A stretch of DNA of 64,000 bases from Bacillota bacterium (GCA_963169565.1 CAUJDI010000035.1:1-64000), one strand, 5' to 3'. Positions 8,031-17,319 are shown, counted from the stretch's first letter. A program made the numbers and translations. Notes: a model not told the origin generated them from the sequence alone.

Positions 8031-10589
8031 ATGAGTACAGGTTTTTCGCTCCCCAGGGACATCGTGAAGCGCAGCGGAGCAAAGGAGAGCTATGACCGCG
8101 GGAAGATCATCGCGGCCATGGGCAAGGCCTTTCTGGCCACCGGCACGCCCGCGGAGAATGTCCGGCTGGAAGGACTGGCAAAAAGGGTCGAAGAGCTGAT
8201 GGAAAAGGTCCTGGCCGGGGGAGCCTCGTTCACTGTCGAACAGGTGCAGGACCTGGTGGAACAGGCCCTGATGGAAGCGGACTGCTTTCCCCAGGCGAAG
8301 GCCTACATCCTATACCGCGACGTGCGGCGGAAAAAGCGTGAGGAAAGGGAAAGATTGCTGGCATATTTCCCGGACTCACCCGAGCTTGAGGAGGTCCTTG
8401 CCGGCATCGGGCGGGACTTCCCGGAGGAGGAGTACGCCCTGTCCGCGCTGACGCGCAAGTTCCTGTCCCTGTACAAGGAGGACAGGCCGCAGGAAGAGCG
8501 CATGGACACCCTGGTGCGCGCCGCGGTGGAACTGACGGACAAGGAAGCCGCGCGCTGGGAGATGATCGCCGGGCGGCTGTACAACTGCGCCTTCCTGCGC
8601 CGCCTGAACCTTCGCGTAAAAGCCCTTGGCATCAGCAGCTTCTATGAGAAGTTGGTTTACCTGGACAGTCAGGGCCTGCTGGCGAAGATGATGCTGGAAA
8701 CCTACACCCGGGAAGAGCTGGAGCAGGCCGAAACCTTTCTCCGTAAGGAACGGGACAGCCTGCTGCCCTATTCGGGCATCGAGCTGCTCGTCAAGCGCTA
8801 CGTCATCCACGACCGCCGGTTTGAGCCGCTGGAAAACGTGCAGGAGATGTATCTGTCGATCGCTTTGTTCCTGGCGATACCTGAAGAGAAGTGCAAACGC
8901 CTGTACTGGGCCCGCCGCTTCTACGACATGCTCAGTGAACTGAAGATCACCATGGCGACCCCCACCCTGTCCAATGCCCGAAAACCCTACCACCAGCTGA
9001 GCAGCTGTTTCATCGACACCGTGCCGGATGACCTGCAGGGCATCTACCGCAGCATCTCCAACTTCGCCAGCGTCAGCAAGTTCGGAGGGGGCATGGGGCT
9101 TTACTTCGGCAAGGTGCGCTCCCAGGGCGCGGCCATCCGGGGCTTCGAGGGTGCGGCCGGCGGCATCATCCGCTGGATCCGCCTGGCCAACGACACCGCG
9201 GTCGCCGTGGACCAGCTGGGCGTCCGGCAGGGCGCGGTCGCCGTCTATCTGGACATCTGGCACAAGGACCTGCCGGAGTTCCTTCAGCTGCGAACCAACA
9301 ACGGTGACGAGCGCATGAAGGCGCACGACGTCTTCCCGGCGGTGTGCGTCCCGGATTATTTCTACCAGCAGCTGCGCGTCAGCCTGGAGGGCGAGTGGCA
9401 CCTGTTCGACCCGCACGAGGTGCTGGAAAAGAAGGGCTGGGCGCTGGAGGACAGCTTCGGGGAGGAATGGACCAGAAAGTATATGGAGCTCATCTCCGAT
9501 GAAAGCGTCTCCCGCAGGGTGCTGCCGCTGAAGGACGTCATCCGCATGGTCATCAAGAGCGCGGTGGAGACCGGCACGCCTTTCGTGTTCAACCGTGACA
9601 CCGTCAACCGCTTCAATCCCAACCCGCACGGGGGGGTCATCTACTGCAGCAACCTGTGCACAGAGATCGCGCAGAACATGTCCGGCATCAGCCAGGTAGA
9701 CCAGCGGGTAGAGACCGTCGACGGGGAGACCGTGGTGGTCACCGTCAGCAAACCTGGCGACTACGTCGTATGCAACCTTGCCAGCATCAACCTGGGCCGT
9801 GTCAACGTGCGGGACGGGGCTGAGCTGGAAGGCCTCATCGCCTCCGCGGTGCGCGCGCTGGACAACGTGATCGAGCTGAACTATTACCCCGTCCCCTACG
9901 CGAAGATCAACAACCGCCGCTACCGCCCCATCGGACTGGGAGTCAGCGGGTATCACCACATGCTGGCAAAAGCCGGGATCGCGTGGGAGAGCGAAGAGCA
10001 CCTCCTTTATGCCGACAGGGTGTTTGAGGATATCAACTATTTCGCCGTCAGGGCCAGCAGCCTCCTGGCTGAAGAAAAAGGAGCCTTTCCCCTCTTCCCG
10101 GGCAGCGACTGGGAGACCGGCGCCTATTTCAGCAAGCGAAGGTATATTTCGCCCCGCTGGCAGGCGCTGGAAGCCCAGGTGAGGAGCGACGGCATACGCA
10201 ACGGCTACCTGATGGCGGTCGCCCCCACCTCCTCCATCTCCATCATCGCGGGCACCACGGCGGGGATCGACCCGATCATGAGCCGGTTCTACTATGACGA
10301 GAAGAAGACCGGCCTCATCCCGCGGGCCGCGCCGGATCTGAACATGGACACCTACTGGTACTATAAGTCCGCGCACACCATCGACCAGACCTGGTCCATC
10401 CGCGCCTGCGGCGTGCGCCAGCGCCACATCGACCAGGCCCAGAGCATGAACCTTTACATCACCAACGACTACTCCTTCCGCCAGATCCTGGACCTCTACC
10501 TGCTGGCCTGGGAGGAAGGCGTCAAGACCGTGTACTATATCCGCTCCAAGTCCCTGGAAGTGGAGGAGTGCGAGAGCTGCTCGACCTGA
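8031..10589 (+). CDS. nrdA: Class I ribonucleoside-diphosphate reductase, alpha subunit
   Basis: An 852-residue large subunit that reduces ribonucleoside diphosphates to deoxy forms. The N-terminal ATP-cone (about 8-95) begins with VKRSGAKESYDRGKI. The barrel contains the substrate-site stretch QLSSCF, the NLCTEI motif with its cysteine, and FNRDTVNRFNPNPHGG. The C-terminus ends with the redox pair CESC (847 and 850). GGGAAGG precedes the ATG at a normal distance. nrdB follows after a 130-nt gap with several hairpins, and no nrdI or nrdH is present, which points to class Ia rather than Ib. Confidence 0.95.
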   Translation: MSTGFSLPRDIVKRSGAKESYDRGKIIAAMGKAFLATGTPAENVRLEGLAKRVEELMEKVLAGGASFTVEQVQDLVEQALMEADCFPQAKAYILYRDVRRKKREERERLLAYFPDSPELEEVLAGIGRDFPEEEYALSALTRKFLSLYKEDRPQEERMDTLVRAAVELTDKEAARWEMIAGRLYNCAFLRRLNLRVKALGISSFYEKLVYLDSQGLLAKMMLETYTREELEQAETFLRKERDSLLPYSGIELLVKRYVIHDRRFEPLENVQEMYLSIALFLAIPEEKCKRLYWARRFYDMLSELKITMATPTLSNARKPYHQLSSCFIDTVPDDLQGIYRSISNFASVSKFGGGMGLYFGKVRSQGAAIRGFEGAAGGIIRWIRLANDTAVAVDQLGVRQGAVAVYLDIWHKDLPEFLQLRTNNGDERMKAHDVFPAVCVPDYFYQQLRVSLEGEWHLFDPHEVLEKKGWALEDSFGEEWTRKYMELISDESVSRRVLPLKDVIRMVIKSAVETGTPFVFNRDTVNRFNPNPHGGVIYCSNLCTEIAQNMSGISQVDQRVETVDGETVVVTVSKPGDYVVCNLASINLGRVNVRDGAELEGLIASAVRALDNVIELNYYPVPYAKINNRRYRPIGLGVSGYHHMLAKAGIAWESEEHLLYADRVFEDINYFAVRASSLLAEEKGAFPLFPGSDWETGAYFSKRRYISPRWQALEAQVRSDGIRNGYLMAVAPTSSISIIAGTTAGIDPIMSRFYYDEKKTGLIPRAAPDLNMDTYWYYKSAHTIDQTWSIRACGVRQRHIDQAQSMNLYITNDYSFRQILDLYLLAWEEGVKTVYYIRSKSLEVEECESCST

Positions 10590-10604
10590 GGGACGGGGAG
10601 AAAG

Positions 10605-10677
10605 CAGGGGGATTTCGTCCCCCTGACCCCCTGACAAGGAGTATCACTCCTTGACCTAGAATCGATTGCTGATCGAT
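10605..10677 (+). other. Three consecutive hairpins between nrdA and nrdB
   Basis: Three perfect inverted repeats follow one another: 10605-10612/10618-10625 (8 bp), 10635-10642/10646-10653 (8 bp) and 10661-10666/10672-10677 (6 bp). None is followed by a clear T-run. They may stabilise or attenuate the dicistronic transcript and set the NrdA:NrdB ratio. Confidence 0.5.
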
Positions 10678-10719
10678 ACTCTCTTAATATGGATCCGTCA
10701 TAGAACAGGAGGAGACGCC

Positions 10720-11763
10720 ATGGCCAGACTTGTTAAAAAACCACTGTTCAATCCGCAGGGCGATACGGACGTGAGGCTGCGCCGCATGCTGGGCGGCAAC
10801 ACCACCAACCTCAACGACTTCAACAACATGAAGTACTCCTGGGTCAGCCCCTGGTACCGCCAGGCCATGAACAACTTCTGGGTCCCCGAGGAGATCAACC
10901 TGGCCACGGACAAGAAGCAGTACCCGCATCTGCCCGCTCCCGAGCGGCGGGCTTATGACAAGATCCTCTCCTTCCTCATCTTCCTGGACAGCATACAGAC
11001 CGCCAACCTCCCCAATATCGGCCAGTACGTCACCGCCAACGAGGTCAACCTCTGCCTGTGCATCCAGACCTACCAGGAAGCCATCCATTCCCAGAGCTAT
11101 TCCTACATGCTCGACTCCATCTGCGAGCCCCAGGAGCGGGACAGCATCCTCTTCCAGTGGAAGGATGACGGGCGCCTGCTGCGCCGCAACACCTTCATCG
11201 GGGACATCTACAACTCCTTCCAGGAGGAGAAGAGCCTCGACAGTTTTCTGCGCGTCATCATGGGCAACTACATCCTGGAGGGCGTGTACTTCTACTCCGG
11301 CTTCATGTTCTTCTACAACCTTGCAAGAAACAACCTCATGCCCGGCTCAGCCCAGCAGATCCGCTACATCAACCGCGACGAGGCGACCCATCTGTACCTG
11401 TTCCGCAATATCCTCAACGAGTTGCAGAAGGAGGAGCCGGACCTGATCGATGAAGGACGCAGGGCAGTGTTCAGGGACATGCTGAGGGAAGGGTGCGAGC
11501 AGGAGATCGCCTGGGGCCAGTACGTGATCGGCGAGGACATCCAGGGGCTGACCGGGGAGATGGTCGGGGACTATATCCGCTATCTGGGCAACCTGCGCGC
11601 CGTGAACATCGGCCTGGATCCCGTCTATGAGGGTTTTGATAAGGAACCGGAGAGCATGAAATGGGTGTCCCAGTACAGCAACGCCAACATGATCAAGACC
11701 GATTTCTTCGAGGCGCGCAGCACCGCCTACGCCAAGTCCAGCGCGCTGGTGGACGATCTGTAA
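10720..11763 (+). CDS. nrdB: Class I ribonucleoside-diphosphate reductase, beta subunit
   Basis: The 347-residue radical-generating subunit retains the full di-iron ligand set by alignment to E. coli NrdB: Asp90, Glu120, His123, Glu187, Glu221 and His224. The radical tyrosine is Tyr127, four residues after His123 (HSQSY). The frame opens at 10666, but the ATG at 10720 (MARLVKKPLF) follows AGGAGG by 6 nt. A tyrosyl-radical class I enzyme needs oxygen or a substitute oxidant for assembly, which is notable in an apparent anaerobe. Confidence 0.93.
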   Translation: MARLVKKPLFNPQGDTDVRLRRMLGGNTTNLNDFNNMKYSWVSPWYRQAMNNFWVPEEINLATDKKQYPHLPAPERRAYDKILSFLIFLDSIQTANLPNIGQYVTANEVNLCLCIQTYQEAIHSQSYSYMLDSICEPQERDSILFQWKDDGRLLRRNTFIGDIYNSFQEEKSLDSFLRVIMGNYILEGVYFYSGFMFFYNLARNNLMPGSAQQIRYINRDEATHLYLFRNILNELQKEEPDLIDEGRRAVFRDMLREGCEQEIAWGQYVIGEDIQGLTGEMVGDYIRYLGNLRAVNIGLDPVYEGFDKEPESMKWVSQYSNANMIKTDFFEARSTAYAKSSALVDDL

Positions 11764-11852
11764 GCGAAACAAACTCCTGAGGACTGCCGGACCCGTTCAG
11801 CCGGAGCCAGTGGGTCAGACCGCAGAAACCACATTGATCACGGAGGGACAAG

Positions 11853-12203
11853 ATGAACATCGATTTCTCAGCGATCCCGGAGAGGCTGATCCCGCAGCCC
11901 AGGGGAGGCGAGGGCACCATGGGATCAAGGCAGTTCTCCGACGGGGTGAACCGGCTGCTGAAGGCACGCCTTATGCCGGGCTCGCGCATCGGCTTTCACC
12001 GCCATGAAACTGACAGCGAGACCCTCCTCGTCCTGTCAGGCACCGGGAAGATGATCACGGAGCAGGGGGAGGAGCCTGTCGGACCCGGCAGCGTGCAGTA
12101 CTGCCCATGCGGCGCCGCACACAGCCTGGTCAACGATGGGACGGAAGATCTTGTTTTCTTTGCCGTCATCCCGCAGCACGGGGCGCAGGCACAGCCGAAA
12201 TAG
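11853..12203 (+). CDS. Small cupin-domain protein
   Basis: A single-domain cupin of 116 residues. Cupin motif 1 is represented by GSRIGFHRHETDSETLLVLSG (metal-binding His-x-His and Glu) and motif 2 by PCGAAHSL. Such proteins are metal-binding beta barrels with varied roles, including sugar-binding sensors and small isomerases. It has a GGAGGGACAAG site and follows nrdB by 89 nt. No specific function can be assigned. Confidence 0.75.
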   Translation: MNIDFSAIPERLIPQPRGGEGTMGSRQFSDGVNRLLKARLMPGSRIGFHRHETDSETLLVLSGTGKMITEQGEEPVGPGSVQYCPCGAAHSLVNDGTEDLVFFAVIPQHGAQAQPK

Positions 12204-12240
12204 ACAGGATCGGCGGGAAGTGTTTGGCAGCATGATGAAC

Positions 12241-12270
12241 GACAGGGCCGTTCGGCCCTGTCGTTTCGTA
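12241..12270 (+). terminator. Hairpin terminator after the cupin gene
   Basis: A perfect 9-bp stem (12241-12249 with 12254-12262) with a 4-nt loop is followed by GTTTCGT, a weak T-run. It lies between convergent genes and could serve both. Confidence 0.55.
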
Positions 12271-12281
12271 ATCGCGGCTGG

Positions 12282-12872
12282 TCACTCCCCCGGCAAAGCT
12301 TCCAGGGTGTTGAGCATGAAGTGCATCCGCGCGCCCCAGCCCTCCGCGGCTTCCAGCGGATAACGCAGGGTGCACAGATAGGTCCCGCTGGCAGCCCATG
12401 CCAGGTATACCAGGGCTTCCTGCCTGTCCTTTATTGCGGCAAAGCCCTGCACAGGATCATCGGGAAAGCTGAACAGGGGCAGCATGCCGACCGCATCAAT
12501 CCCTTCGCATGCCCACCCCTGGCGCTCGTACTCCTCCCGGAAATCCGCCAGTCCCGACTCGTCCGTGCGCCCAGGATCCCAGGTGTCTTCAATGCTGAAG
12601 GATACCTCTGCGGAAAGACGGTTGTCCATCAGCTCAAACCTGATGCCGTTTTCCAGCGGCACCGGAAGGAAGTGATCCGCGTCGTACCAGACGGTATACA
12701 GCCCTTCAAGGCGGTATTCCGTCACAGGCATCTCTTCCGGCATCCCCTCCAGCTGGATGGTCAGGGTCTTCCGGGCCGGTTCCGCCAAGCCCCAGAGAGC
12801 GCTGAGCGCGACGAGCGCCGCCAGCAGCAGGGCAATGCGCATTTTTTGTTTTCTTCCCATCATTTCCTCCAT
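12282..12872 (-). CDS. Exported protein of unknown function
   Basis: About 196 residues: a basic N-terminus (GRKQKMR) and a hydrophobic core ALLLAALVALSALWG ending AEPA form a probable signal peptide. The mature part is acidic with many aromatic residues and no recognised motif. Several Met codons compete for the start. 12872 lies 12 nt after GGAGG, while 12860 (MGRKQKMR) lies 5 nt after a second GGAGG, so the N-terminus is uncertain. It is convergent with the cupin gene. Confidence 0.55.
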   Translation of the reverse strand: MEEMMGRKQKMRIALLLAALVALSALWGLAEPARKTLTIQLEGMPEEMPVTEYRLEGLYTVWYDADHFLPVPLENGIRFELMDNRLSAEVSFSIEDTWDPGRTDESGLADFREEYERQGWACEGIDAVGMLPLFSFPDDPVQGFAAIKDRQEALVYLAWAASGTYLCTLRYPLEAAEGWGARMHFMLNTLEALPGE

Positions 12873-13064
12873 GTTTCCGTTGTTCCTCCTATACAACGCG
12901 CGGCAGGAGTGATATCATTCGTCTGTATATTTATTCATTTGGTTTCACGGAACCGTCCGCATTGTCATTCGGCGCATCGCCAGACGCGAGCCGTATCCCG
13001 CGGCGCTCATCCCCCGGCAGATGTCCCGCGTTATAAGGAAAAACATGCAGCGAGGGAATCGTCC

Positions 13065-13709
13065 ATGAATCTCAGCACAAAAGGCATTCCCAAAAAAGGC
13101 TTGCCGTCCGGCTTCGTTTATGTGGACGAGGTCATTGAGGATTGCATCATCGACGCAAAATATGCAGGCACCGACAATTTCCTGGGCCGTCCCGCCGCAG
13201 GCTACCTCGCGCCGCTGGTCGTCGTCACCCGGGAGGTGGCCGACAGGCTGGTGCCCGCAGCGGCCGCGCTGCGGGGACAGGGCTATGTCCTGAAGATCTT
13301 TGACGCCTTCAGGCCCCAGCGCGCGGTGGATGATTTTGTCCGCTGGGCAGAGGATCCGGAGGATTGCCGCCGCAGGGCGGTGCATTACCCAAACGAGGAG
13401 AAGAAACACCTGTTCCCGAAGGGATACATCGCAAGGCTCTCCGGCCACACACGCGGCTGTTCGGTGGACCTGACGCTGGTGGACCGGGGCACCTGGCAGG
13501 AACTGGACATGGGCAGCATCTTCGACTTCATGGACCTGCGCAGCCATCACGGCGCACCGGGCCTCAGCCCCCTGCAGGAGACCAGCCGCCTGATCCTCAA
13601 AGATGCGATGTGCGCAAACGGCTTCCGTCCCTATCAGGAGGAGTGGTGGCACTACATCGCCGTCCCCGAGCCTTATCCCGACACGTACTTCGACTTCCCG
13701 ATCGAATAG
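13065..13709 (+). CDS. D-alanyl-D-alanine dipeptidase, VanX/DdpX family
   Basis: The 214-residue M15D peptidase would hydrolyse D-Ala-D-Ala. The active site is intact: SGHTRGCSVD gives zinc ligands His128 and Asp135, EWWH gives catalytic Glu193 and zinc ligand His196, and DAFRP supplies the substrate Arg83. There is no convincing signal peptide, so a cytoplasmic role is likely. The ATG at 13065 is chosen because everything upstream in frame is unlike the family. The DUF819 membrane gene follows 83 nt later; no vanH or vanA is nearby, so salvage of cell-wall dipeptide is a better guess than glycopeptide resistance. Confidence 0.88.
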   Translation: MNLSTKGIPKKGLPSGFVYVDEVIEDCIIDAKYAGTDNFLGRPAAGYLAPLVVVTREVADRLVPAAAALRGQGYVLKIFDAFRPQRAVDDFVRWAEDPEDCRRRAVHYPNEEKKHLFPKGYIARLSGHTRGCSVDLTLVDRGTWQELDMGSIFDFMDLRSHHGAPGLSPLQETSRLILKDAMCANGFRPYQEEWWHYIAVPEPYPDTYFDFPIE

Positions 13710-13792
13710 CCGCTCCGGCAGCCCTGCGTTGCGTTTCCGTGCCCTGAGGCGCGAAAAACGGATAAAAATCATCAAGAAGAAGGAGGTACCCC

Positions 13793-15028
13793 ATGTTTCC
13801 GAACGGCACTCTCTTCACCGCCGAGCAGACCTGGCCGCTGCTGGCCCTGATGTGCGGCTGGGTGGCGCTGTCCATCTGGCTGGAGCAGAAATTCAAGTGG
13901 GCCAGCAAACTGTCCGGCGCCATCCTCGCGCTCATCGGCGCGCTGCTCATGGTCAACCTCAAGATCATCCCCACAAACGCGCCAGTCTTTGATGATTTTG
14001 TCTGGGGCATCGCCGTGCCGCTGGCCATCCCGATGCTGCTGATCAAGTGCAACCTGAAGAAGATGTGGAAGGACACAGGACGCTTCCTGGTCATTTTCCT
14101 GCTGGGCTCCGTGGGCACGATGGTCGGGGCCGTACTGGCCTTCCTGCTGCTGAGGGGAACGAACCTGGAGAACCTGATCGCCTCCGCAGCGACGATGACC
14201 GGTTCCTACATCGGCGGCGGCGTCAACTTCTCCGCGCTGGCCGCGACCTATATGGCGGGGACGACGACCATCGGCTCGCTCACGGTGGCCGACAACCTGC
14301 TCATGGCCCTCTATTTCTTCTTGCTGCTGGCCATCCCCGCGCAGCGCCTGTTCGTCAGGGCGTACAGCCATCCGCACATGGATGAGGTGCAGGCGGGCCT
14401 GGACAAAAACGTATTGGAGAAGGAAAAGACCCGCGCCGCCGCCTTCTGGGGCCGCAAGGAGATCTCCATCAAGGACATCGCCATCAACGTGGCCCTTTCC
14501 GCCGCCATCGTGATGACCTCCAAACTGCTCGCCGGCTGGATCGGCGGACTGATCCCGAACGACAGCTTCGTTCTGTCGCTGCTCAAGAGCCTGCTGGGCA
14601 GCCAGTACATCTGGATCACGACGCTCGCCATCCTGGTGGCCACCTTCGGAAGCCATCAGGTCGATAAGGTCTCCGGATCCCAGGAGATCGGCACCTACCT
14701 TATCTACCTGTTCTTCTTTGTCATCGGCGTTCCCGCCTCCATCGGCGCGCTGCTCCAGGACGCGCCGCTGCTGCTGGTGCTGACGGGCGTCATGGTGCTG
14801 GTGAACATGCTGTTCAGCTTCGGCTTTGGCAAGCTGTTCAACTTCAGCCTGGAGGAGATCATCCTCGCCTCCAACGCCAACATCGGCGGACCGACCACCG
14901 CAGCAGCGATGGCGATCTCCCAGGGCTGGACCAAGCTCATCGGTCCCAGCATGCTCATCGGCACCTTCGGCTACGCCATCGGCACCTACCTGGGCGTCAT
15001 CATCTACAACATCCTCAGCGCCATGTGA
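13793..15028 (+). CDS. DUF819 family integral membrane protein (YjcL-like)
   Basis: A 411-residue polytopic protein with about ten hydrophobic segments. It carries two Gly-rich repeats, TGSYIGGGVNFSALAA near residues 143-158 and SNANIGGPTTAAAMA near 362-376, placed as in inverted-repeat transporters. A charged cytoplasmic loop lies around 190-225. GAAGGAGGTACCCC precedes the ATG. It directly follows the VanX-type dipeptidase, so it may move a peptide or amino acid connected with that enzyme. Transport has not been established for the family as far as I know. Confidence 0.85.
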   Translation: MFPNGTLFTAEQTWPLLALMCGWVALSIWLEQKFKWASKLSGAILALIGALLMVNLKIIPTNAPVFDDFVWGIAVPLAIPMLLIKCNLKKMWKDTGRFLVIFLLGSVGTMVGAVLAFLLLRGTNLENLIASAATMTGSYIGGGVNFSALAATYMAGTTTIGSLTVADNLLMALYFFLLLAIPAQRLFVRAYSHPHMDEVQAGLDKNVLEKEKTRAAAFWGRKEISIKDIAINVALSAAIVMTSKLLAGWIGGLIPNDSFVLSLLKSLLGSQYIWITTLAILVATFGSHQVDKVSGSQEIGTYLIYLFFFVIGVPASIGALLQDAPLLLVLTGVMVLVNMLFSFGFGKLFNFSLEEIILASNANIGGPTTAAAMAISQGWTKLIGPSMLIGTFGYAIGTYLGVIIYNILSAM

Positions 15029-15097
15029 CGTTCTCTGCCATTCAGGGTCATCCAGGCGTCTGCCTAGTGAAGTTTTCCATTTTCCGGCTTTTTCGCG

Positions 15098-15170
15098 TTG
15101 CATTTATCAGGCAGATGTCATAAAATCAGATGCGTGGAATATTTCAGGGGGCGTGTGCCCCCTCTCTTTT
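15098..15170 (+). promoter_or_regulatory. Promoter plus leader hairpin before the DUF1846 gene
   Basis: TTGCAT (15098-15103), 17 nt, TAAAAT (15121-15126) forms a promoter. About 20 nt downstream a 7-bp stem (15146-15152 with 15157-15163) is followed by CTCTCTTTT and then the ribosome site. It can act as the DUF819 terminator or as an attenuator in the DUF1846 leader. Confidence 0.5.
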
Positions 15171-15184
15171 ATGAAGGAGGAAGG

Positions 15185-16666
15185 ATGAGAGCCGGCTTTG
15201 ACCATGAACTGTACACGAGGACCCAGTCAGAAAAGATCAGGGAGCGGATCCGCCAGTTCGGGGGCAAGCTGTACCTGGAGCTGGGGGGCAAGCTGTTTGA
15301 CGACAATCATGCCGCCCGGGTGCTGCCGGGCTTCCGGCCGGACAGCAAGATCAGCATGCTGATGACCCTGAGCGAGCAGGCGGAGATCGTCGTCGCCATC
15401 AACGCCAATGACATCGAGAAAAACAAGGTGCGGGGGGATCTTGGCATCACGTATGACCAGGACGTGCTGCGCCTGATCGACGCGTTCCGCGCCGTGGGGA
15501 TGCTGGTGGAAAACGTGGTCATCACCCATTGGACCGCGCAGACGCAGGCCGTGGCTTTCCGCAAGCGGCTTCGCAGCCTGGGGGTCAAGGTATCCCTGCA
15601 TTATCCGATTGAAGGCTATCCTGCAAACTTCGCTCTGGCGGTGAGTGAAAAAGGGTTCGGCAGGAACGAGTACGTGGAGACGTCCAGGCCCCTTGTGCTG
15701 GTCACCGCCCCCGGACCCGGCTCCGGCAAGATGGCGGTATGCCTGTCCCAGCTTTTCCAGGACCATCTCCGCGGCATCAAGGCCGGCTATGCGAAGTTTG
15801 AGACCTTCCCCATCTGGAACCTGCCGCTGCGCCATCCGATCAACGTTGCGTATGAGGCCGCCACGGTGGATCTGGGAGACGTCAACATGATCGACCCTTT
15901 CCATCTGGAAGCGTACGGCATCCAGGCGGTCAACTACAACCGCGACATTGAGGTCTTTCCCATCCTCAGCGCCACGCTGGAACGCATCTGGGGCGAGATG
16001 CCCTATAAGTCACCCACCGATATGGGCGTGAACATGGCGGGCTCCTGCATCACCGACGACCCCTTGGTGCAGCAGTGCGCGCGGCAGGAGGTCATCCGCA
16101 GGCTGTATGCCGCGCTGTGCGAACAGCGCCGCGGACACGCGGGGGAGGATGAGGTCGCGAGGCTGCGCATGCTGATGCATCAGCTGAACCTGACGGATGA
16201 GGACAGGCCCGTCATCCAGGCCTGCCGCAGGCGCGCAGAGGCGACAGGCAGCCCTGCCGCTGCCATCCAGCTGTCTGACGGCGCTGTGGTCACCGGCAAG
16301 ACCTCAAGCCTTCTGGGCGCTTCCGCCGCCCTCCTGCTCAACGCGCTCAAGCAGCTGGCCGGCATCCCAAAGCCGGAGAAACTGATCCCCCCTGAGGTCA
16401 TCGGGCCGATCCAGAACCTGAAGCTGAATTACCTGGGCAACAGCAACCCGCGGCTTCACACCGACGAGGTGCTGGTCGCCCTTTCCATCACCGCCGCCGA
16501 AAACAGGAAAGCCGCGCTGGCCCTCAGCCAGCTGCCGCAGCTGAAAGGATGCGAGGTGCACACCTCCGTCATCCTCTCACAGGTCGATGAGAACGTCTTC
16601 CGCCGCCTGGGCGTCAACCTTACCTGCGACCCGAAATACCAGACCCACAAGCTCTACCACAAGTGA
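15185..16666 (+). CDS. DUF1846 family protein
   Basis: The 493-residue cytoplasmic protein matches the length and order of the DUF1846 family. It begins GFDHELYTRTQSEKIRERI and includes a nucleotide-binding-like turn in VTAPGPGSGKMAVCLSQLF near residues 170-190. Structures of the family exist but its reaction is not established to my knowledge. The P-loop-like GPGSGKM hints at phosphate or nucleotide binding. The start at 15185 follows AAGGAGGAAGG; the frame upstream is not family-like. Confidence 0.85.
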   Translation: MRAGFDHELYTRTQSEKIRERIRQFGGKLYLELGGKLFDDNHAARVLPGFRPDSKISMLMTLSEQAEIVVAINANDIEKNKVRGDLGITYDQDVLRLIDAFRAVGMLVENVVITHWTAQTQAVAFRKRLRSLGVKVSLHYPIEGYPANFALAVSEKGFGRNEYVETSRPLVLVTAPGPGSGKMAVCLSQLFQDHLRGIKAGYAKFETFPIWNLPLRHPINVAYEAATVDLGDVNMIDPFHLEAYGIQAVNYNRDIEVFPILSATLERIWGEMPYKSPTDMGVNMAGSCITDDPLVQQCARQEVIRRLYAALCEQRRGHAGEDEVARLRMLMHQLNLTDEDRPVIQACRRRAEATGSPAAAIQLSDGAVVTGKTSSLLGASAALLLNALKQLAGIPKPEKLIPPEVIGPIQNLKLNYLGNSNPRLHTDEVLVALSITAAENRKAALALSQLPQLKGCEVHTSVILSQVDENVFRRLGVNLTCDPKYQTHKLYHK

Positions 16667-16779
16667 CAATAACGGACCGGCCATAAAACCGGCTCGATCC
16701 CATGTCAGCATCCCATGGCGGCGTATTCCTTTCGTGAAACCGGATGAGAGGAACGCCGCATCCTTATGCCCGGTTATGG

Positions 16780-16805
16780 ATCCCGGGCTGTCTGCAGCCC
16801 GGGAT
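16780..16805. other. Perfect 11-bp hairpin in the convergent gap
   Basis: 16780-16790 pairs perfectly with 16795-16805 around a 4-nt loop. It lies between the convergent DUF1846 and queT genes. No T-run follows on either strand, so it is a weak bidirectional terminator at best. Confidence 0.4.
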
Positions 16806-16836
16806 GAGAATGAATGAAGCGGCGGCGAAGCGCATC

Positions 16837-17319
16837 TTACTCCAGGGTCACGCCCATCCCCCTGATGAATTTCACCATCGGCACACCCAGCGCGAAGCAG
16901 ACCGCCGCCTGGCCCGCGCCGACGGTCAGAATGCTGATATAGGGGTGCAGGCCGTAGACGAAATACAGCATCAGGCCGATGACCAGGGCGTTGACAGCGA
17001 CCGGCATCAGCGCCGCCAGCCAGAGGTTCCCGCGGAACCTGCGGGTTAGCAGGGCCGCCGCCAGCGTCGCCAGGGAGCCGAACACCACGTCCTGCCAGGG
17101 CTGCCCGGTGATGAGGTTGCTGACCAGGCAGCCGATGAACAGCCCGGGTGCCGCGGAAGAGAACAGCACGGGCAGCAGGGTGAGCGCTTCGCTGATCCTG
17201 AACTGGATCTGGGAAAAGCTGATGGGCGCGAACAGCAGCGTCAGCGCCGTGTACAGCGCCGCCACGATTCCGCCCATCGCAAGGGAACGCACCGGGGACT
17301 GATCGTTTTTCATTTTCAT
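16837..17319 (-). CDS. queT: QueT family queuosine-precursor transporter
   Basis: The 160-residue protein has five predicted membrane helices and the family pattern ISFSQIQFRISEALTLLPV near residues 33-51. QueT proteins are thought to be substrate-binding (S) components of ECF transporters importing queuosine precursors. No ECF module or preQ1 riboswitch was seen nearby. The start MKMKNDQ is preceded by GGCAGGGATGAA. glgP lies 69 nt upstream on the same strand. Confidence 0.85.
   Translation of the reverse strand: MKMKNDQSPVRSLAMGGIVAALYTALTLLFAPISFSQIQFRISEALTLLPVLFSSAAPGLFIGCLVSNLITGQPWQDVVFGSLATLAAALLTRRFRGNLWLAALMPVAVNALVIGLMLYFVYGLHPYISILTVGAGQAAVCFALGVPMVKFIRGMGVTLE

Noticed and set aside
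8376..10637. A 753-codon open frame antisense to nrdA
   Set aside because: It mirrors the GC-rich third codon positions of nrdA, has no family resemblance and no ribosome site. The same holds for long antisense frames over metQ/metI (21690-23252), prfC (39098-40762), addB (25876-27672) and the 50766-52748 region.
13020..13709. Glycopeptide resistance island suggested by the VanX-type gene
   Set aside because: No vanH, vanA/B ligase or vanRS genes lie nearby. The neighbour is a DUF819 membrane protein.
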